Assembly (NCBI RefSeq): GCF_905203285.1
Contig: NZ_CAJKVK010000035.1
Coordinates: forward strand, 1-18,835
DNA from: an uncultured Succinatimonas sp.
Lineage (GTDB): Bacteria > Pseudomonadota > Gammaproteobacteria > Enterobacterales > Succinivibrionaceae
DNA: 18,835 bases
Reading direction: 5' to 3'
The position numbers were made by a program, and so were the translations under genes. Below the pieces are notes generated by a model. That model was not told the origin of the DNA. It saw nothing but the letters and a program-made list of their open reading frames with translations, and did not search any database. Below, in pieces: positions 1 to 8,363 of this stretch (position 1 is the stretch's first letter; the number at the start of each line of letters is the position of its first letter).

Positions 1-158
1 AACTTGCAAAAGCTAAAGAACAAATCAGGGAAAAGAGATACGGTTTAAGAATTACCGATAAGGAAGTAATTACGCTTGCAATTGTCATTGTTAATGAAAA
101 CGCAAGCGATACGCAAAAGCCGATGCGTGAAGTGGCAGCAGTAGAACAAGTTAATTAA
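1..158 (+). CDS. 3' end of an unidentified gene (possible PD-(D/E)XK nuclease-domain tail)
   Basis: An open frame enters from the left edge in the third reading frame and ends at TAA 156-158, giving the last 51 residues of a protein. Seen: a helix-like Lys/Glu/Arg-rich stretch ending in KRYGLR, then a hydrophobic strand (LAIVIVNE), then an REVAAVE tail. The pattern AxxQIxxKRYG followed by a hydrophobic strand resembles the end of the DUF1703/PDDEXK_9 nuclease domain found in AAA-ATPase-like proteins of gut bacteria. That assignment is inference from memory of the family; the catalytic residues would lie outside the window. No convincing terminator follows before the next gene's promoter region. 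Confidence 0.6.
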   Translation, partial: LAKAKEQIREKRYGLRITDKEVITLAIVIVNENASDTQKPMREVAAVEQVN

Positions 159-235
159 TAAATTTTTAGGTTGTAGATCTAAATTTTGTGTAGTAGTTTC
201 AAAAAATGTATTTTTTTGGCACTAATTAAGCGTTT

Positions 236-268
236 TTGTATATTTCTTTACATTTCCCTATATATAAT
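236..268 (+). promoter_or_regulatory. Candidate sigma-70 promoter of the HAD phosphatase gene
   Basis: A perfect TATAAT lies at 263-268, about 31 bases before the ATG at 300. The best -35 match, TTGTAT at 236-241, leaves a 21-base spacer, which is too long, so the -35 element is weak or differently placed. An AAGGG ribosome-binding site sits at 286-290. Confidence 0.35.
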
Positions 269-299
269 CAATGAATAGGATTAAAAAGGGTAGTGTGTT

Positions 300-1184
300 A
301 TGGAATATGACTTCGTTCGTAAAGTAAAAGAAAAAGATCCGGTTTTAGCAATTTGTTACGATTTTGATAAGACATTGTCTCCTGACGATATGCAGGCTCA
401 GGGCTACATTCAGGCAATGGGCAGTAATGTTGAAGATTTTTGGCAAGTATCAAACGATTTAGCGATGAAAAACGGAATGGACGCAAATCTTGCCTATATG
501 TATTTAATGTTAAATCGCGCTTACGGTAAACAATATATAACCAGAGAAGTTCTTGAGGAATACGGATCGCAGGTAAGATTATTTAACGGTGTTGAATCAT
601 GGTTTGACAGAATTAATCAATACGGTAAAGAGCATGGCGTAATCGTTGAACACTATATTATTTCATCCGGCTTAAAAGAAATGATTGAGGGTACGTCTAT
701 AGCAAAGCGCGGAGTGTTTTCAGGAGTATACGCAAGTTCGTTTTTATACGATGAAAGCGGAGTCGCGGTATGGCCGGCACAAGCTGTCAATTACACTAAT
801 AAAACCCAATTTTTGTTTCGTATAGAAAAAGGAATGCTTGATGTTAACGATCAGGGAATAAATGATTATTTCCCGGTTTCGGAATTTCGCGTTCCGTTTA
901 GAAATATTGTCTATATAGGCGATAGTGCGACGGATATCCCTTGTATGAAGCTTGTTAACGTATATGGTGGACATGCTATAGGAGTTTACAATCCGGCAAA
1001 CAATAATCGCGCTAAGGTTTATCGCATGCTTAAGGATAATCGCATTAGGTTTTTTGCAGCTGCGGATTATTCAGAGGGCAAAGAACTGGATATCCTTATA
1101 AAAAGTATTATTGATAAGACTATTTCTTATGAGAAGCTTGAAAATATCCATCTTGTAAATGAAAAAGAAGCTCTTAATTCTTAA
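300..1184 (+). CDS. HAD-superfamily phosphatase
   Basis: A 294-residue cytoplasmic hydrolase of the haloacid dehalogenase superfamily, probably a phosphomonoesterase. Seen: motif I DFDKT (D21 nucleophile, D23 acid/base), motif II in YIISSG (S122/S123), motif III lysine probably K168 in TNKTQ, and motif IV GDSATDIP (D208, D212), so the catalytic set is complete. The long insert between motifs I and II is a helical cap, as in phosphoserine-phosphatase-like members. No signal peptide or membrane segment is present. The ATG at 300 is preceded by AAGGG with a 9-base spacing. The gene stands alone, with a promoter upstream and an AT-rich gap of about 100 bases before the GNAT gene. The family assignment is firm; the substrate is unknown, and phosphoserine phosphatase itself is not supported by length or context. 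Confidence 0.85.
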   Translation: MEYDFVRKVKEKDPVLAICYDFDKTLSPDDMQAQGYIQAMGSNVEDFWQVSNDLAMKNGMDANLAYMYLMLNRAYGKQYITREVLEEYGSQVRLFNGVESWFDRINQYGKEHGVIVEHYIISSGLKEMIEGTSIAKRGVFSGVYASSFLYDESGVAVWPAQAVNYTNKTQFLFRIEKGMLDVNDQGINDYFPVSEFRVPFRNIVYIGDSATDIPCMKLVNVYGGHAIGVYNPANNNRAKVYRMLKDNRIRFFAAADYSEGKELDILIKSIIDKTISYEKLENIHLVNEKEALNS

Positions 1185-1216
1185 AAACAATTAAAAATTT
1201 CATTTGTTTTGTTTTT
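1184..1216 (+). terminator. Weak AT-only hairpin with T-run after the HAD gene
   Basis: AAAACAA (1184-1190) can pair with TTGTTTT (1204-1210), followed by GTTTTT. The stem has a single G-C pair, so it is a marginal intrinsic terminator. Confidence 0.25.
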
Positions 1217-1221
1217 GGTAC

Positions 1222-1250
1222 TTGAAAGAAAAAAGTCCTTCTTTTAACAT
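1222..1250 (+). promoter_or_regulatory. Candidate sigma-70 promoter for the GNAT-ybaB-recR genes
   Basis: TTGAAA (1222-1227, 5/6 to consensus) and TAACAT (1245-1250, 4/6) are separated by exactly 17 bases. A start near 1257 would give a leader of about 24 bases to the ATG at 1281. It would leave almost no leader for the upstream GTG at 1263, which supports the ATG as the start. Confidence 0.4.
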
Positions 1251-1280
1251 TTAAAAAATTTTGTGAGTTCGGAGATCTCA

Positions 1281-1874
1281 ATGGCTACTATCCGTTTAGC
1301 TACAGCTGATGACGCTGCAGCTTTGATTGAAATCAGCAAACAGTATATCGACACCCCGATTACTTTGGCTTATGAAGTTCCTTCTTTGGCTGAGAGTATT
1401 GCAAAAATCGATGCGATTTCACGTTCTTATCCTTTTTTAGTTGTTGAAGATAACAAAAATGTTGTCGGTTTTGCTTATGCTCATCGTAACCTAGAGCAGC
1501 CGGCAATGTCTTGGAATGCAGAGCTTCGCGCTTTCATTGATTTGAATCAGCGCGGACACGGTTACGGTTTTGTCATGATGGAAGTCTTAATTGATATTTT
1601 AAGACTTCAAGGCGTATATAACGTTTATTCTTCCGTTACCGAAGGCAATCCGCGCAGTGAATCTTTGCATCGTAAACTCGGTTTTGATAAAACCGGAGTT
1701 ATGCACAAGACCGGATATAAAAACGGACGTTGGCTTGATGTTCATTTACTTGAGCGCCGCATTCTTGAAGTAGACGGGGAGCCGTCTCCTTTTATTCCGT
1801 TACGCCGAATCGATCACGAAAAGGTTCAGGAAATTATCTGTGCCGCCAATCAGCGTTTGGCAGCGCGTGCTTAA
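1281..1874 (+). CDS. GNAT N-acetyltransferase, phosphinothricin-acetyltransferase-like
   Basis: A 197-residue acetyl-CoA-dependent N-acetyltransferase. Seen: an N-terminal strand MATIRLATADDAAAL, the acetyl-CoA pyrophosphate-binding loop Q-R-G-H-G-Y-G near residues 90-96, and the late motif NPRSESLHRKLGF (123-135) followed by GYKNGRWLDV and LLERR. This end pattern is typical of the PAT/YncA (MnaT) subgroup, whose members acetylate amino-group substrates such as phosphinothricin or methionine derivatives. The actual substrate is unknown. The ATG at 1281 is preferred because GGAG (1271-1274) lies 6 bases before it; an in-frame GTG at 1263 would add six residues. It lies 51 bases upstream of ybaB, where dnaX stands in E. 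coli. The C-terminal extension of about 35 residues beyond the fold is of unknown role. Confidence 0.85.
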   Translation: MATIRLATADDAAALIEISKQYIDTPITLAYEVPSLAESIAKIDAISRSYPFLVVEDNKNVVGFAYAHRNLEQPAMSWNAELRAFIDLNQRGHGYGFVMMEVLIDILRLQGVYNVYSSVTEGNPRSESLHRKLGFDKTGVMHKTGYKNGRWLDVHLLERRILEVDGEPSPFIPLRRIDHEKVQEIICAANQRLAARA

Positions 1875-1925
1875 TTTTGTTTTCTGTTTTTTTTAATGTA
1901 TCAATTACTCGGAGATTTTTAACAC

Positions 1926-2246
1926 ATGTTCAATATGGGAAACATGATGAAGCAGGCTCAGATGCTTCAGGAACGTCTTAAAAAAGCCCAGGAAGAAATT
2001 GCCGCTTTGGAAGTAACCGGTGAGGCGGGAGCAGGTCTTGTCAAAGTAACCGTTAACGGTTCTCATCAGGTTCGCCGTGTTGAGATTGATGACTCAGTTT
2101 TCAGTGACGACAAAGAAATTTGCGAAGATTTAATTGCCGCAGCTTTTAATGATGCAGCCCGTCGTCTTGAAGATGCGACCAAAGAAAAAATGCAGGCTGT
2201 AACCGGCGGCATGCAGCTTCCTCCCGGCATGAAAATGCCTTTTTAG
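1926..2246 (+). CDS. ybaB: YbaB/EbfC family nucleoid-associated protein
   Basis: A 106-residue DNA-binding protein; the E. coli homologue has 109 residues and forms a dimer with a tweezer-like shape that coats DNA. Seen: a Met- and Gln-rich N-terminal helix ([19 protein letters not shown]), the conserved block [18 protein letters not shown], the strand VRRVEID, the helix [17 protein letters not shown], and the invariant tail [16 protein letters not shown] at 1911-1914 precedes the ATG. Only 17 bases separate it from recR, so the two are almost certainly co-transcribed, as in E. coli, where the protein is encoded next to recR and linked to recombination and repair. Confidence 0.97.
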   Translation: MFNMGNMMKQAQMLQERLKKAQEEIAALEVTGEAGAGLVKVTVNGSHQVRRVEIDDSVFSDDKEICEDLIAAAFNDAARRLEDATKEKMQAVTGGMQLPPGMKMPF

Positions 2247-2263
2247 TAGGAAAGGAAGTTTTT

Positions 2264-2863
2264 ATGAGCGCGTCACCGCTTCTTGAAAAATTAATTAAAT
2301 CTCTGCAGATTATGCCGGGGATCGGTCCGCGCTCAGCTGTGCGCATCGCTTATCATCTTTTGGATAGAAGAAGAGAAGAATCTGTACAGCTTGCCGATAC
2401 TTTAAAAGAGGCAGTGGAAAAAATCGGATTATGTTCTCAATGCAGAGATTATTCTGAAGAAGAGATTTGTCCTATTTGCGCAAGCTTTAAGCGTAAGCAG
2501 TCAGGACAGTTGTGCGTGGTTGAAACCCCTTCTGATTTGCTTGCCGTTGAGTCTTCAGGCAATTATTTCGGGCAGTATTTCGTACTGCACGGGCATTTAT
2601 CCCCAATAGACGGTGTGGGACCTACTGAGCTTGGCATTGATATTCTGATGCAAAGACTTGCCTCAGGTGAGGTTAAAGAGCTTATTTTGGCTACTAATCC
2701 TACAGTTGAAGGTGATGCAACCGCTTCATATATTGCAGCTCTTGCCAAACGCCATAATATTTCCGTAAGCAAGCTTGCAAGCGGAGTTCCTTTAGGCGGT
2801 GATCTTGATAATATTGATGAGCAGACTATAGCCGCATCTCTTGCTCATCGACGTCCTTACTGA
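2264..2863 (+). CDS. recR: Recombination mediator protein RecR
   Basis: A 199-residue protein (E. coli 201) that works with RecO and RecF to load RecA on SSB-coated single-stranded DNA at gaps. Domains seen in order: an N-terminal helix-hairpin-helix (MPGIGPRSAVRIAYHLL, about 17-33), a four-cysteine zinc finger with all ligands present (C57, C60, C69, C72), a Toprim domain starting near LCVVETPSDLLAVE (82-95) and carrying the ATNPTVEGDATA segment, and a C-terminal ASGVPLGGDLDNIDEQTI motif. GGAAAGGAAG lies just before the ATG. It follows ybaB by 17 bases and precedes htpG by about 100 bases, but htpG has its own heat-shock promoter just after the recR stop. Confidence 0.97.
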   Translation: MSASPLLEKLIKSLQIMPGIGPRSAVRIAYHLLDRRREESVQLADTLKEAVEKIGLCSQCRDYSEEEICPICASFKRKQSGQLCVVETPSDLLAVESSGNYFGQYFVLHGHLSPIDGVGPTELGIDILMQRLASGEVKELILATNPTVEGDATASYIAALAKRHNISVSKLASGVPLGGDLDNIDEQTIAASLAHRRPY

Positions 2864-2878
2864 TTTTTTTGCAATATT

Positions 2879-2907
2879 CTTGAATTTTATATTACTAATC
2901 CCCATAT
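2879..2907 (+). promoter_or_regulatory. Heat-shock (sigma-32) promoter of htpG
   Basis: CTTGAA at 2879-2884 and CCCCATAT at 2900-2907 are separated by 15 bases, matching the RpoH consensus (CTTGAA, 13-17 bases, CCCCATNT). The predicted start lies near 2913, giving a leader of about 50 bases to the htpG ATG at 2965. The -35 element begins 16 bases after the recR stop. It is the only such pair I found in the window. Confidence 0.85.
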
Positions 2908-2964
2908 AGCACTTTGTGTACGAATTTACTTCGTATTTTTGAGTTGAAGGAGATTAGTTACAAA

Positions 2965-4872
2965 ATGTCTGCACAGGTTCATGGCTTTCAGACCGAAGTT
3001 AATAAGCTTTTAAAATTATTAGCCAATTCTTTGTATTCAAATAAAGAAGTTTTTATTCGTGAGCTTATTTCAAACGCATCCGATGCTATTGATAAATTAC
3101 ATTTTTTAGCCTTAACCGACTCTGATTTAACCAAAGACGATCCGGTTTTAAGAATTCGTATTCGTGCTGATAAAGATACAAGTACTTTAACCATTTCCGA
3201 CAATGGTTTGGGTATGACCATGCAGGAAGCCTGTGATAATTTGGGTACTATCGCCAAATCCGGTACCGAGGCTTTTATTGCCGGAATGTCTGATGATGCC
3301 GTTAAAAACTCACAGCTTATAGGACAATTCGGTGTAGGTTTCTACTCTGCATTTATCGTCGCTGATAAGGTCACTGTTTTAACCCGTTCAGCTAAAGTCG
3401 GTGCTGATGAAGGCGTCCGTTGGGAGTCAACCGGTGAGGGCACTTATACCAGTGAGACTATAAAACGCGATCAGCGCGGAACCGATGTTATTTTGCATTT
3501 AAAGGATGACGCAAAAGATTTTCTTGATACCTGGACTTTGCGTCAGGCAATTACCAAGTATTCCGATCATATTTCAACTCCGGTAGAGCTTTATGAAGAG
3601 AAGTTTGAAGCTCCGAAAGAGGGTGAAGAAAACAAGGATGAAAAGAAAGAAAAAGTCTTTGAGTATGTTCAGGTAAATAATGCTCAGGCTTTGTGGACGC
3701 GTCCTGCAAAAGAAATTAAGGACGAGGAGTACAAGAGCTTCTATCAGCACTTATGTCAGGATTATCAGGATCCTATGACCTGGTCTCATAACCGTGTTGA
3801 AGGTGAGCTTGAATATACTTCGCTCTTGTTCATTCCGCAGGTTGCTCCTTGGGACTTGTTCAATCGTGACAATAAGCACGGCTTGAAGCTTTTTGTACAG
3901 CGTGTCTTTATTATGGATGACGCTGAACAATTCCTGCCTAACTATTTGCGCTTTGTTAAAGGTTTGGTTGATACCAATTCTTTACCGCTTAACGTATCGC
4001 GCGAGCTCTTGCAGGAAAGCTCTGTTACCCGCAAGCTTAAGAAAGCTTTGACCAAACGTGCTCTTGCCATGATTGAAAAGCTTTCTGCCGATAAAGAGCA
4101 GTATGCAAAATTCATCGCACAGTTCGGTAATGTCTTAAAAGAAGGTCCGGTTGAAGATTACTCTAATCGTGATGCCGTCTTAAAGCTTTTACGCTTTGCT
4201 TCAACTCATAATGACAGCAGTGTTCAGGATGTAAGCCTTGCCGATTACATATCCCGTATGCCTAAAGAGCAGAGCAAGATTTACTATTTGACTGCTGAAA
4301 GTTATCAGGCCGCTTCATCTTCACCTTATCTTGAAACCTTTAAGAAGAAGGGCATTGAAGTATTGCTCATGTGGGATCGCATTGACGAGTGGCTCATGGG
4401 CAATGTAACCGAGTTTGACGGTAAAGAGTTTGTTGCTGTTACCGCTTCTGATTTAAAGCTTGGTGATTTGGCTGATAAAGAAGAGGAAAAGCGTACTCAG
4501 GAAGCTGAAAAAGAACACAAGGATATTATTGAGAGAATCAAGAAAGTCTTGGGTGATAAGGTTTCTGACGTAAAAGTTTCTTCACGTTTGGTTGATTCAC
4601 CAAGCTGTGTTGTCGGAGAGCAGGGACATATGCTCACGGCTCAGATGAGACGCTTGCTTGAAGCTACCGGTCAGCAGATCCCTGAGGAAAAGTATATTCT
4701 TGAAATCAATCCTACTCATCCGCTGATTGTTAAGGCATCTGAGGAAATTGACGAAAGCCGTTTTGCCAAATGGGCTGAGTTGATTTACGCGCAGGCGCTG
4801 CTTGCCGATCAGGGAGCTTTAAAAGATCCTAGTGCATTTGTTAAATGCATGAACGAGCTGCTTATTGGCTAA
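2965..4872 (+). CDS. htpG: Molecular chaperone HtpG (Hsp90 family)
   Basis: A 635-residue cytoplasmic ATP-driven chaperone (E. coli 624). Seen: the GHKL ATPase domain with E33 and N37 in RELISNASDA, the nucleotide-binding D79-G83 loop (SDNGLGM), the lid GTIAKSGT and the glycine loop GQFGVGFYSAF (120-130); the middle domain with ALWTRPAKEI, TWSHNRVEGE, RVFIMDD and LPLNVSRELLQES; and a complete C-terminal dimerisation domain. A short Lys/Glu-rich charged linker lies near residues 230-245. The ATG at 2965 is chosen because AAGGAG (2947-2952) precedes it and the protein then matches the family N-terminus. An in-frame TTG at 2914 is rejected: it lies at the predicted transcription start. Regulation: a sigma-32 promoter lies directly upstream and a hairpin terminator follows. 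Confidence 0.97.
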   Translation: MSAQVHGFQTEVNKLLKLLANSLYSNKEVFIRELISNASDAIDKLHFLALTDSDLTKDDPVLRIRIRADKDTSTLTISDNGLGMTMQEACDNLGTIAKSGTEAFIAGMSDDAVKNSQLIGQFGVGFYSAFIVADKVTVLTRSAKVGADEGVRWESTGEGTYTSETIKRDQRGTDVILHLKDDAKDFLDTWTLRQAITKYSDHISTPVELYEEKFEAPKEGEENKDEKKEKVFEYVQVNNAQALWTRPAKEIKDEEYKSFYQHLCQDYQDPMTWSHNRVEGELEYTSLLFIPQVAPWDLFNRDNKHGLKLFVQRVFIMDDAEQFLPNYLRFVKGLVDTNSLPLNVSRELLQESSVTRKLKKALTKRALAMIEKLSADKEQYAKFIAQFGNVLKEGPVEDYSNRDAVLKLLRFASTHNDSSVQDVSLADYISRMPKEQSKIYYLTAESYQAASSSPYLETFKKKGIEVLLMWDRIDEWLMGNVTEFDGKEFVAVTASDLKLGDLADKEEEKRTQEAEKEHKDIIERIKKVLGDKVSDVKVSSRLVDSPSCVVGEQGHMLTAQMRRLLEATGQQIPEEKYILEINPTHPLIVKASEEIDESRFAKWAELIYAQALLADQGALKDPSAFVKCMNELLIG

Positions 4873-4903
4873 AACATAATTTAAACAGATAAAAAAATGT
4901 ATG

Positions 4904-4938
4904 ACCCGGCAGGTGTTACGCTTACCGGGTTTTCTTTT
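4904..4938 (+). terminator. Intrinsic terminator after htpG
   Basis: ACCCGG (4904-4909) pairs with CCGGGT (4925-4930), followed by TTTCTTTT. A run of seven A residues shortly before the stem may let it also act, less efficiently, on the convergent DMT transporter transcript. Confidence 0.7.
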
Positions 4939-4957
4939 GAAAGATAAAGTATGGTTT

Positions 4958-5842
4958 TTAGGAAAGCCGATGTTTTTGCGCTTTTAATGAAGATAATGTT
5001 TGTAAAGCTACAGATAAAATAATAAGAACAAGTCCTACATAAAAAGAAAAATTAAGTTCTTTCCCTTCTTTAAAGATGATCATGGCAAGGATGATTGAAT
5101 AAATCGGTTCAAGGTTATAGCTTAAATTTACGGTAAAGGCTGAAATTACTTTTACAACGCTTATTTGCAGCAGATAAAGACCTATCGTGCAGACAGAAGA
5201 CAATAAAAGAAGATATATGTAATCACTTTGTGTTCCGATTAATCTTTCAAAGGAAAAAATACTGACGTAAATAGGGGTGCAGAAAATAAAAAATATTGAA
5301 GCTCCGAACATTTCATATAAAAGCAAAGTCTTTACGTCATAACTGCTTACGAACTTTTTATTTAAAATCGTATAGGTTGATGCAAGAAAAGCACTTATAA
5401 ATCCGATGATAATGCCAAGGCGATACTGACTGTCAAATTTGAAAATAAACAATATTCCGATAATGCTTATTACGCTGTAGATAATTTCTTTAATTTGTAA
5501 TTTTCTTTTTAAAAACAAAGGTTCAAGCAGCGAGGTAAAAAATCCCATACTCGAAAGACAGACAACGGCAATTGAAACGTTGGCAAATTTTATCGATCCG
5601 TAAAAGAAAATCCAATGAATGCCTAAAAGCACACCTAGAGCAGTAATTTTTACTGCATTGTGCGTAGGGATTTTGATAATACTTTTGGTGAAAGCCAGAA
5701 AGCAAAAGAACATCGCTGCGGTAAATATAGAGCGATAGCCTGATAAAACAAAAGAATCAAGCTCAATAAGTTTGCCTAAAATTCCGGTAAAACCGGCAAT
5801 TAATATGGAAAGATGCAGAAGCAGTAGAGCATTGCCCACCAT
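4958..5842 (-). CDS. EamA/DMT-superfamily transporter
   Basis: A 294-residue inner-membrane protein of the drug/metabolite transporter superfamily, with about ten hydrophobic segments and almost no soluble loops. It shows the internal duplication expected of two EamA domains: the first ends around LSSMGFFTSLLEPLFLKRKL, the second around LSYNLEPIYSIILAMIIFKE, each with the conserved Glu-Pro in the penultimate helix. Such proteins usually export amino acids, metabolites or drugs; the substrate cannot be told. The ATG at 5842 is preceded on the minus strand by AAAGGA with suitable spacing. It is convergent with htpG and divergent from adk, and so breaks the htpG-adk adjacency known from E. coli. 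No partner gene is adjacent. Confidence 0.88.
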   Translation of the reverse strand: MVGNALLLLHLSILIAGFTGILGKLIELDSFVLSGYRSIFTAAMFFCFLAFTKSIIKIPTHNAVKITALGVLLGIHWIFFYGSIKFANVSIAVVCLSSMGFFTSLLEPLFLKRKLQIKEIIYSVISIIGILFIFKFDSQYRLGIIIGFISAFLASTYTILNKKFVSSYDVKTLLLYEMFGASIFFIFCTPIYVSIFSFERLIGTQSDYIYLLLLSSVCTIGLYLLQISVVKVISAFTVNLSYNLEPIYSIILAMIIFKEGKELNFSFYVGLVLIILSVALQTLSSLKAQKHRLS

Positions 5843-5964
5843 TTTGCTTATCCTTTTAGTTATGATTTTTGCCTGTCATTTTAGAGCAAAATTTTTAAGA
5901 AAAAAACTTAATAAAGCCAAGAGACTTAAGGGTGTAATACGACAACAAAAGGCGGCTTTTAAGT

Positions 5965-5970
5965 TATAAT
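5965..5970 (+). promoter_or_regulatory. Candidate -10 element of the adk promoter
   Basis: A perfect TATAAT lies at 5965-5970, about 60 bases upstream of adk. The -35 region is poor: ACGACA at 5939-5944 shares four positions with TTGACA but has a 20-base spacer. The 188-base gap between the divergent genes shows no other feature. Confidence 0.4.
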
Positions 5971-6021
5971 TGTCCACGTTGGAAACATTTCCTTTTTCTT
6001 TTTTAGTCAAAGCATAGTTAA

Positions 6022-6678
<657 letters not shown>

Positions 6679-6686
6679 TCCTTTTT

Positions 6687-6716
6687 ACAGATCCTGTTTT
6701 TCAGGATCTGTTTTTC
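6687..6716 (+). terminator. Strong intrinsic terminator after adk
   Basis: A perfect 10-bp stem, ACAGATCCTG (6687-6696) with CAGGATCTGT (6702-6711), a five-T loop, and a run of T residues directly after. Confidence 0.92.
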
Positions 6717-6766
6717 TCTCCATCCCTTTCTTTAAAGATATTCTATTTGCTTTGCGACGCTTCTCG

Positions 6767-6795
6767 TGGATATCAATCTTGCATGATGCTACAAT
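6767..6795 (+). promoter_or_regulatory. Extended -10 promoter of the exported-protein gene
   Basis: TGC-TACAAT (6787-6795) is an extended -10 element. TGGATA (6767-6772, 4/6 to TTGACA) lies 17 bases before the hexamer. The predicted start near 6802 gives a leader of about 43 bases to the ATG at 6845. Confidence 0.55.
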
Positions 6796-6844
6796 GCAAA
6801 CACGTCTTAATGCTTGTATTTTTAATTAGATCTCATTGATTATC

Positions 6845-7285
6845 ATGAAAAACTTATTTTTGACTTTAGGTCTTACTGCGCTTACATGTTCGGTTTCTTT
6901 TGCGGAAGATTATTATGACTATAGTCTGCCGTGCCCGAGTTTTTGGTCGGTGCAGACAAATCCTAGCGTTGAGAATTCTCTAAGCTATATTCATGATAAC
7001 GGGGATATTGCAGTTACCGTAACGTATGTGGCAGATAGCGCCGGCAATGTGGGGGCTCAGGCTTACTCAAGAGTTGCGGCCGAACAGTTAAAATGCGATA
7101 TGCCGGTTCGATCTAATTTAATTGAGGATGCGTGGTCTTTTTATTGCTCGGATATCGGGGTTGAAGGCGTAGTTTACGGTCCGTCAGGCGATTTGGTGCT
7201 GTTATCCATTTCAGGTCGAAATGATAAAACAGAGCCGGCCCTTGAAGATTTCGTACGCTTTTTAGAAGATCAGGCTAAACGTTAA
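6845..7285 (+). CDS. Small exported protein of unknown function
   Basis: A 146-residue protein with a clear Sec signal peptide: MKN, a hydrophobic core (LFLTLGLTALTCSVS) and a likely cleavage after SFA, leaving a periplasmic domain starting EDYYDYS. No lipobox is seen. I do not recognise the family. The mature part has a W near its start (SFWSVQ), an alternating strand IAVTVTYV, and two cysteines, in QLKC and FYC. This order resembles the two lipoproteins at 17645-18820, so it may be a distant paralogue with a PsbP/DcrB-like fold (inference). The ATG at 6845 is chosen over a TTG at 6836 because it starts a proper signal peptide; no good Shine-Dalgarno precedes either. It is isolated between adk and the AEC carrier. 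Confidence 0.75.
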   Translation: MKNLFLTLGLTALTCSVSFAEDYYDYSLPCPSFWSVQTNPSVENSLSYIHDNGDIAVTVTYVADSAGNVGAQAYSRVAAEQLKCDMPVRSNLIEDAWSFYCSDIGVEGVVYGPSGDLVLLSISGRNDKTEPALEDFVRFLEDQAKR

Positions 7286-7353
7286 TAAAGCTTTAAGGTT
7301 GTAATCAGCGTCGGATATCCTGTTTTTTGCTTGTTTTTAGAGCATTTTCGGGA

Positions 7354-7367
7354 TCTGTAATTACAGA
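7354..7367. repeat. 14-bp perfect palindrome upstream of the AEC carrier
   Basis: TCTGTAATTACAGA is fully self-complementary and lies 54 bases before the AEC start. It overlaps TGTAAT, a possible -10 (7356-7361) with TTGTTT (7331-7336) upstream at a 19-base spacing. It could be a dimeric repressor site; this is inference. Confidence 0.35.
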
Positions 7368-7420
7368 CGACAAAAAATATTTAGCAAAAGATTTCAGTTT
7401 GTTTTTTGTTTTTTAATTTT

Positions 7421-8359
7421 ATGAGCGATATTTTTTTACAGATGGCGATTTTGTTTATTATTATCGCCGTAGGTTTTTTGTCGCATAAAAGCAAAATTCA
7501 GTACACTGATTTTGATAGAGCTTTATCGCGTTTTATCATCAATATTTCTTGTCCCGCCTTAGTTTTATCTTCCGTCATGGGAGAAAATCTTCCGGATCCA
7601 GATTTAGTTGTTCCACTCGGTATAGTAGGTGTTGTCTCATATGCCTTGATAATGCTTATATCCATTCCGGGAGCCAGACTTTTTACGCGAAATAAAGCTG
7701 ATTTGGGCGTGTATTCTTTCATGCTTGTTTTCGGCAATGTAGGTTTTATCGGATATCCTGTCGTTGCCGCATTGTTCGGTCGTGAGGCTATATTTTTTGC
7801 GGCAGTGCTGAATTTTGCCAATTCATTATTTATTTTTTCTCTTGGCATGTTTTTTGTAAGCGGCGGGCAGCAGAAACTTCATTTTGACTACAAGTTTTTG
7901 ATAAATCCGATAATGATCGCTTCATATTTATCCATTCTTATAGTTTATTTTGAAATTAAAGGTTTTCCGGCGCTTATAAGTGAACCGATGAAAATGATCG
8001 GCAGTATTACAGTTCCTGGAGCCTTGCTTATTATCGGCTCTTCCATAGCGCAGATCCCGTTAAAAAAGATGTGCGGAAATATCGGTATTTACGCCATGTG
8101 TGTAATGCGGCTTTTGTTTCTGCCCTTTGTCGTCTACGGTTTAACTTTGCTGCTTACCGATTCAAAAATAATTATTACGGTAAATACGGTTTTGTTTGCA
8201 ATGCCGGTGGCAACGCTTGGGACTATGTTTTGCCTTATAAACAGACGTGATGATTCTTTGATAACACAAGGGATTTTTATTTCGACGATAGCTTCAATGC
8301 TGACTATTCCATGTGTCTATACGCTTGTAACTTATTTAAATGAGATTGTCGGTATTTGA
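7421..8359 (+). CDS. AEC-family (auxin efflux carrier-like) transporter
   Basis: A 312-residue inner-membrane protein with about ten hydrophobic segments in two halves joined by a hydrophilic middle loop. Seen: the N-terminal half with the family hallmark FGNVGFIGYPVVAALFG, and the C-terminal half with PGALLIIGSSIA and FAMPVATLGTMF. Bacterial AEC members (MdcF, malate or lactate permeases) carry small organic acids or amino acids; the substrate here is not readable. Start uncertain: the ATG at 7421 has no Shine-Dalgarno, only a T-rich tract (16 T in the 20 bases before it). A TTG at 7406 would add five residues. It is convergent with the barrel pseudogene; a weak AAGT-CAC-ACTT hairpin with a T-run follows at 8364-8382. 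Confidence 0.87.
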   Translation: MSDIFLQMAILFIIIAVGFLSHKSKIQYTDFDRALSRFIINISCPALVLSSVMGENLPDPDLVVPLGIVGVVSYALIMLISIPGARLFTRNKADLGVYSFMLVFGNVGFIGYPVVAALFGREAIFFAAVLNFANSLFIFSLGMFFVSGGQQKLHFDYKFLINPIMIASYLSILIVYFEIKGFPALISEPMKMIGSITVPGALLIIGSSIAQIPLKKMCGNIGIYAMCVMRLLFLPFVVYGLTLLLTDSKIIITVNTVLFAMPVATLGTMFCLINRRDDSLITQGIFISTIASMLTIPCVYTLVTYLNEIVGI

Positions 8360-8363
8360 TTTT

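Noticed and set aside
1221..1250. CTTGAAA upstream of the GNAT gene as a second heat-shock promoter
   Set aside because: No CCCCAT-like element follows at 13-17 bases; the same bases fit a sigma-70 -35 with TAACAT better.
2914..2964. TTG-initiated N-terminal extension of HtpG
   Set aside because: It would begin at the predicted transcription start, lacks family similarity, and AAGGAG points to the ATG at 2965.
5772..5969. A 65-codon plus-strand frame crossing the start of the DMT transporter
   Set aside because: It overlaps the 5' end of the transporter in antisense, has low-complexity Lys/Arg-rich sequence and no family signal.
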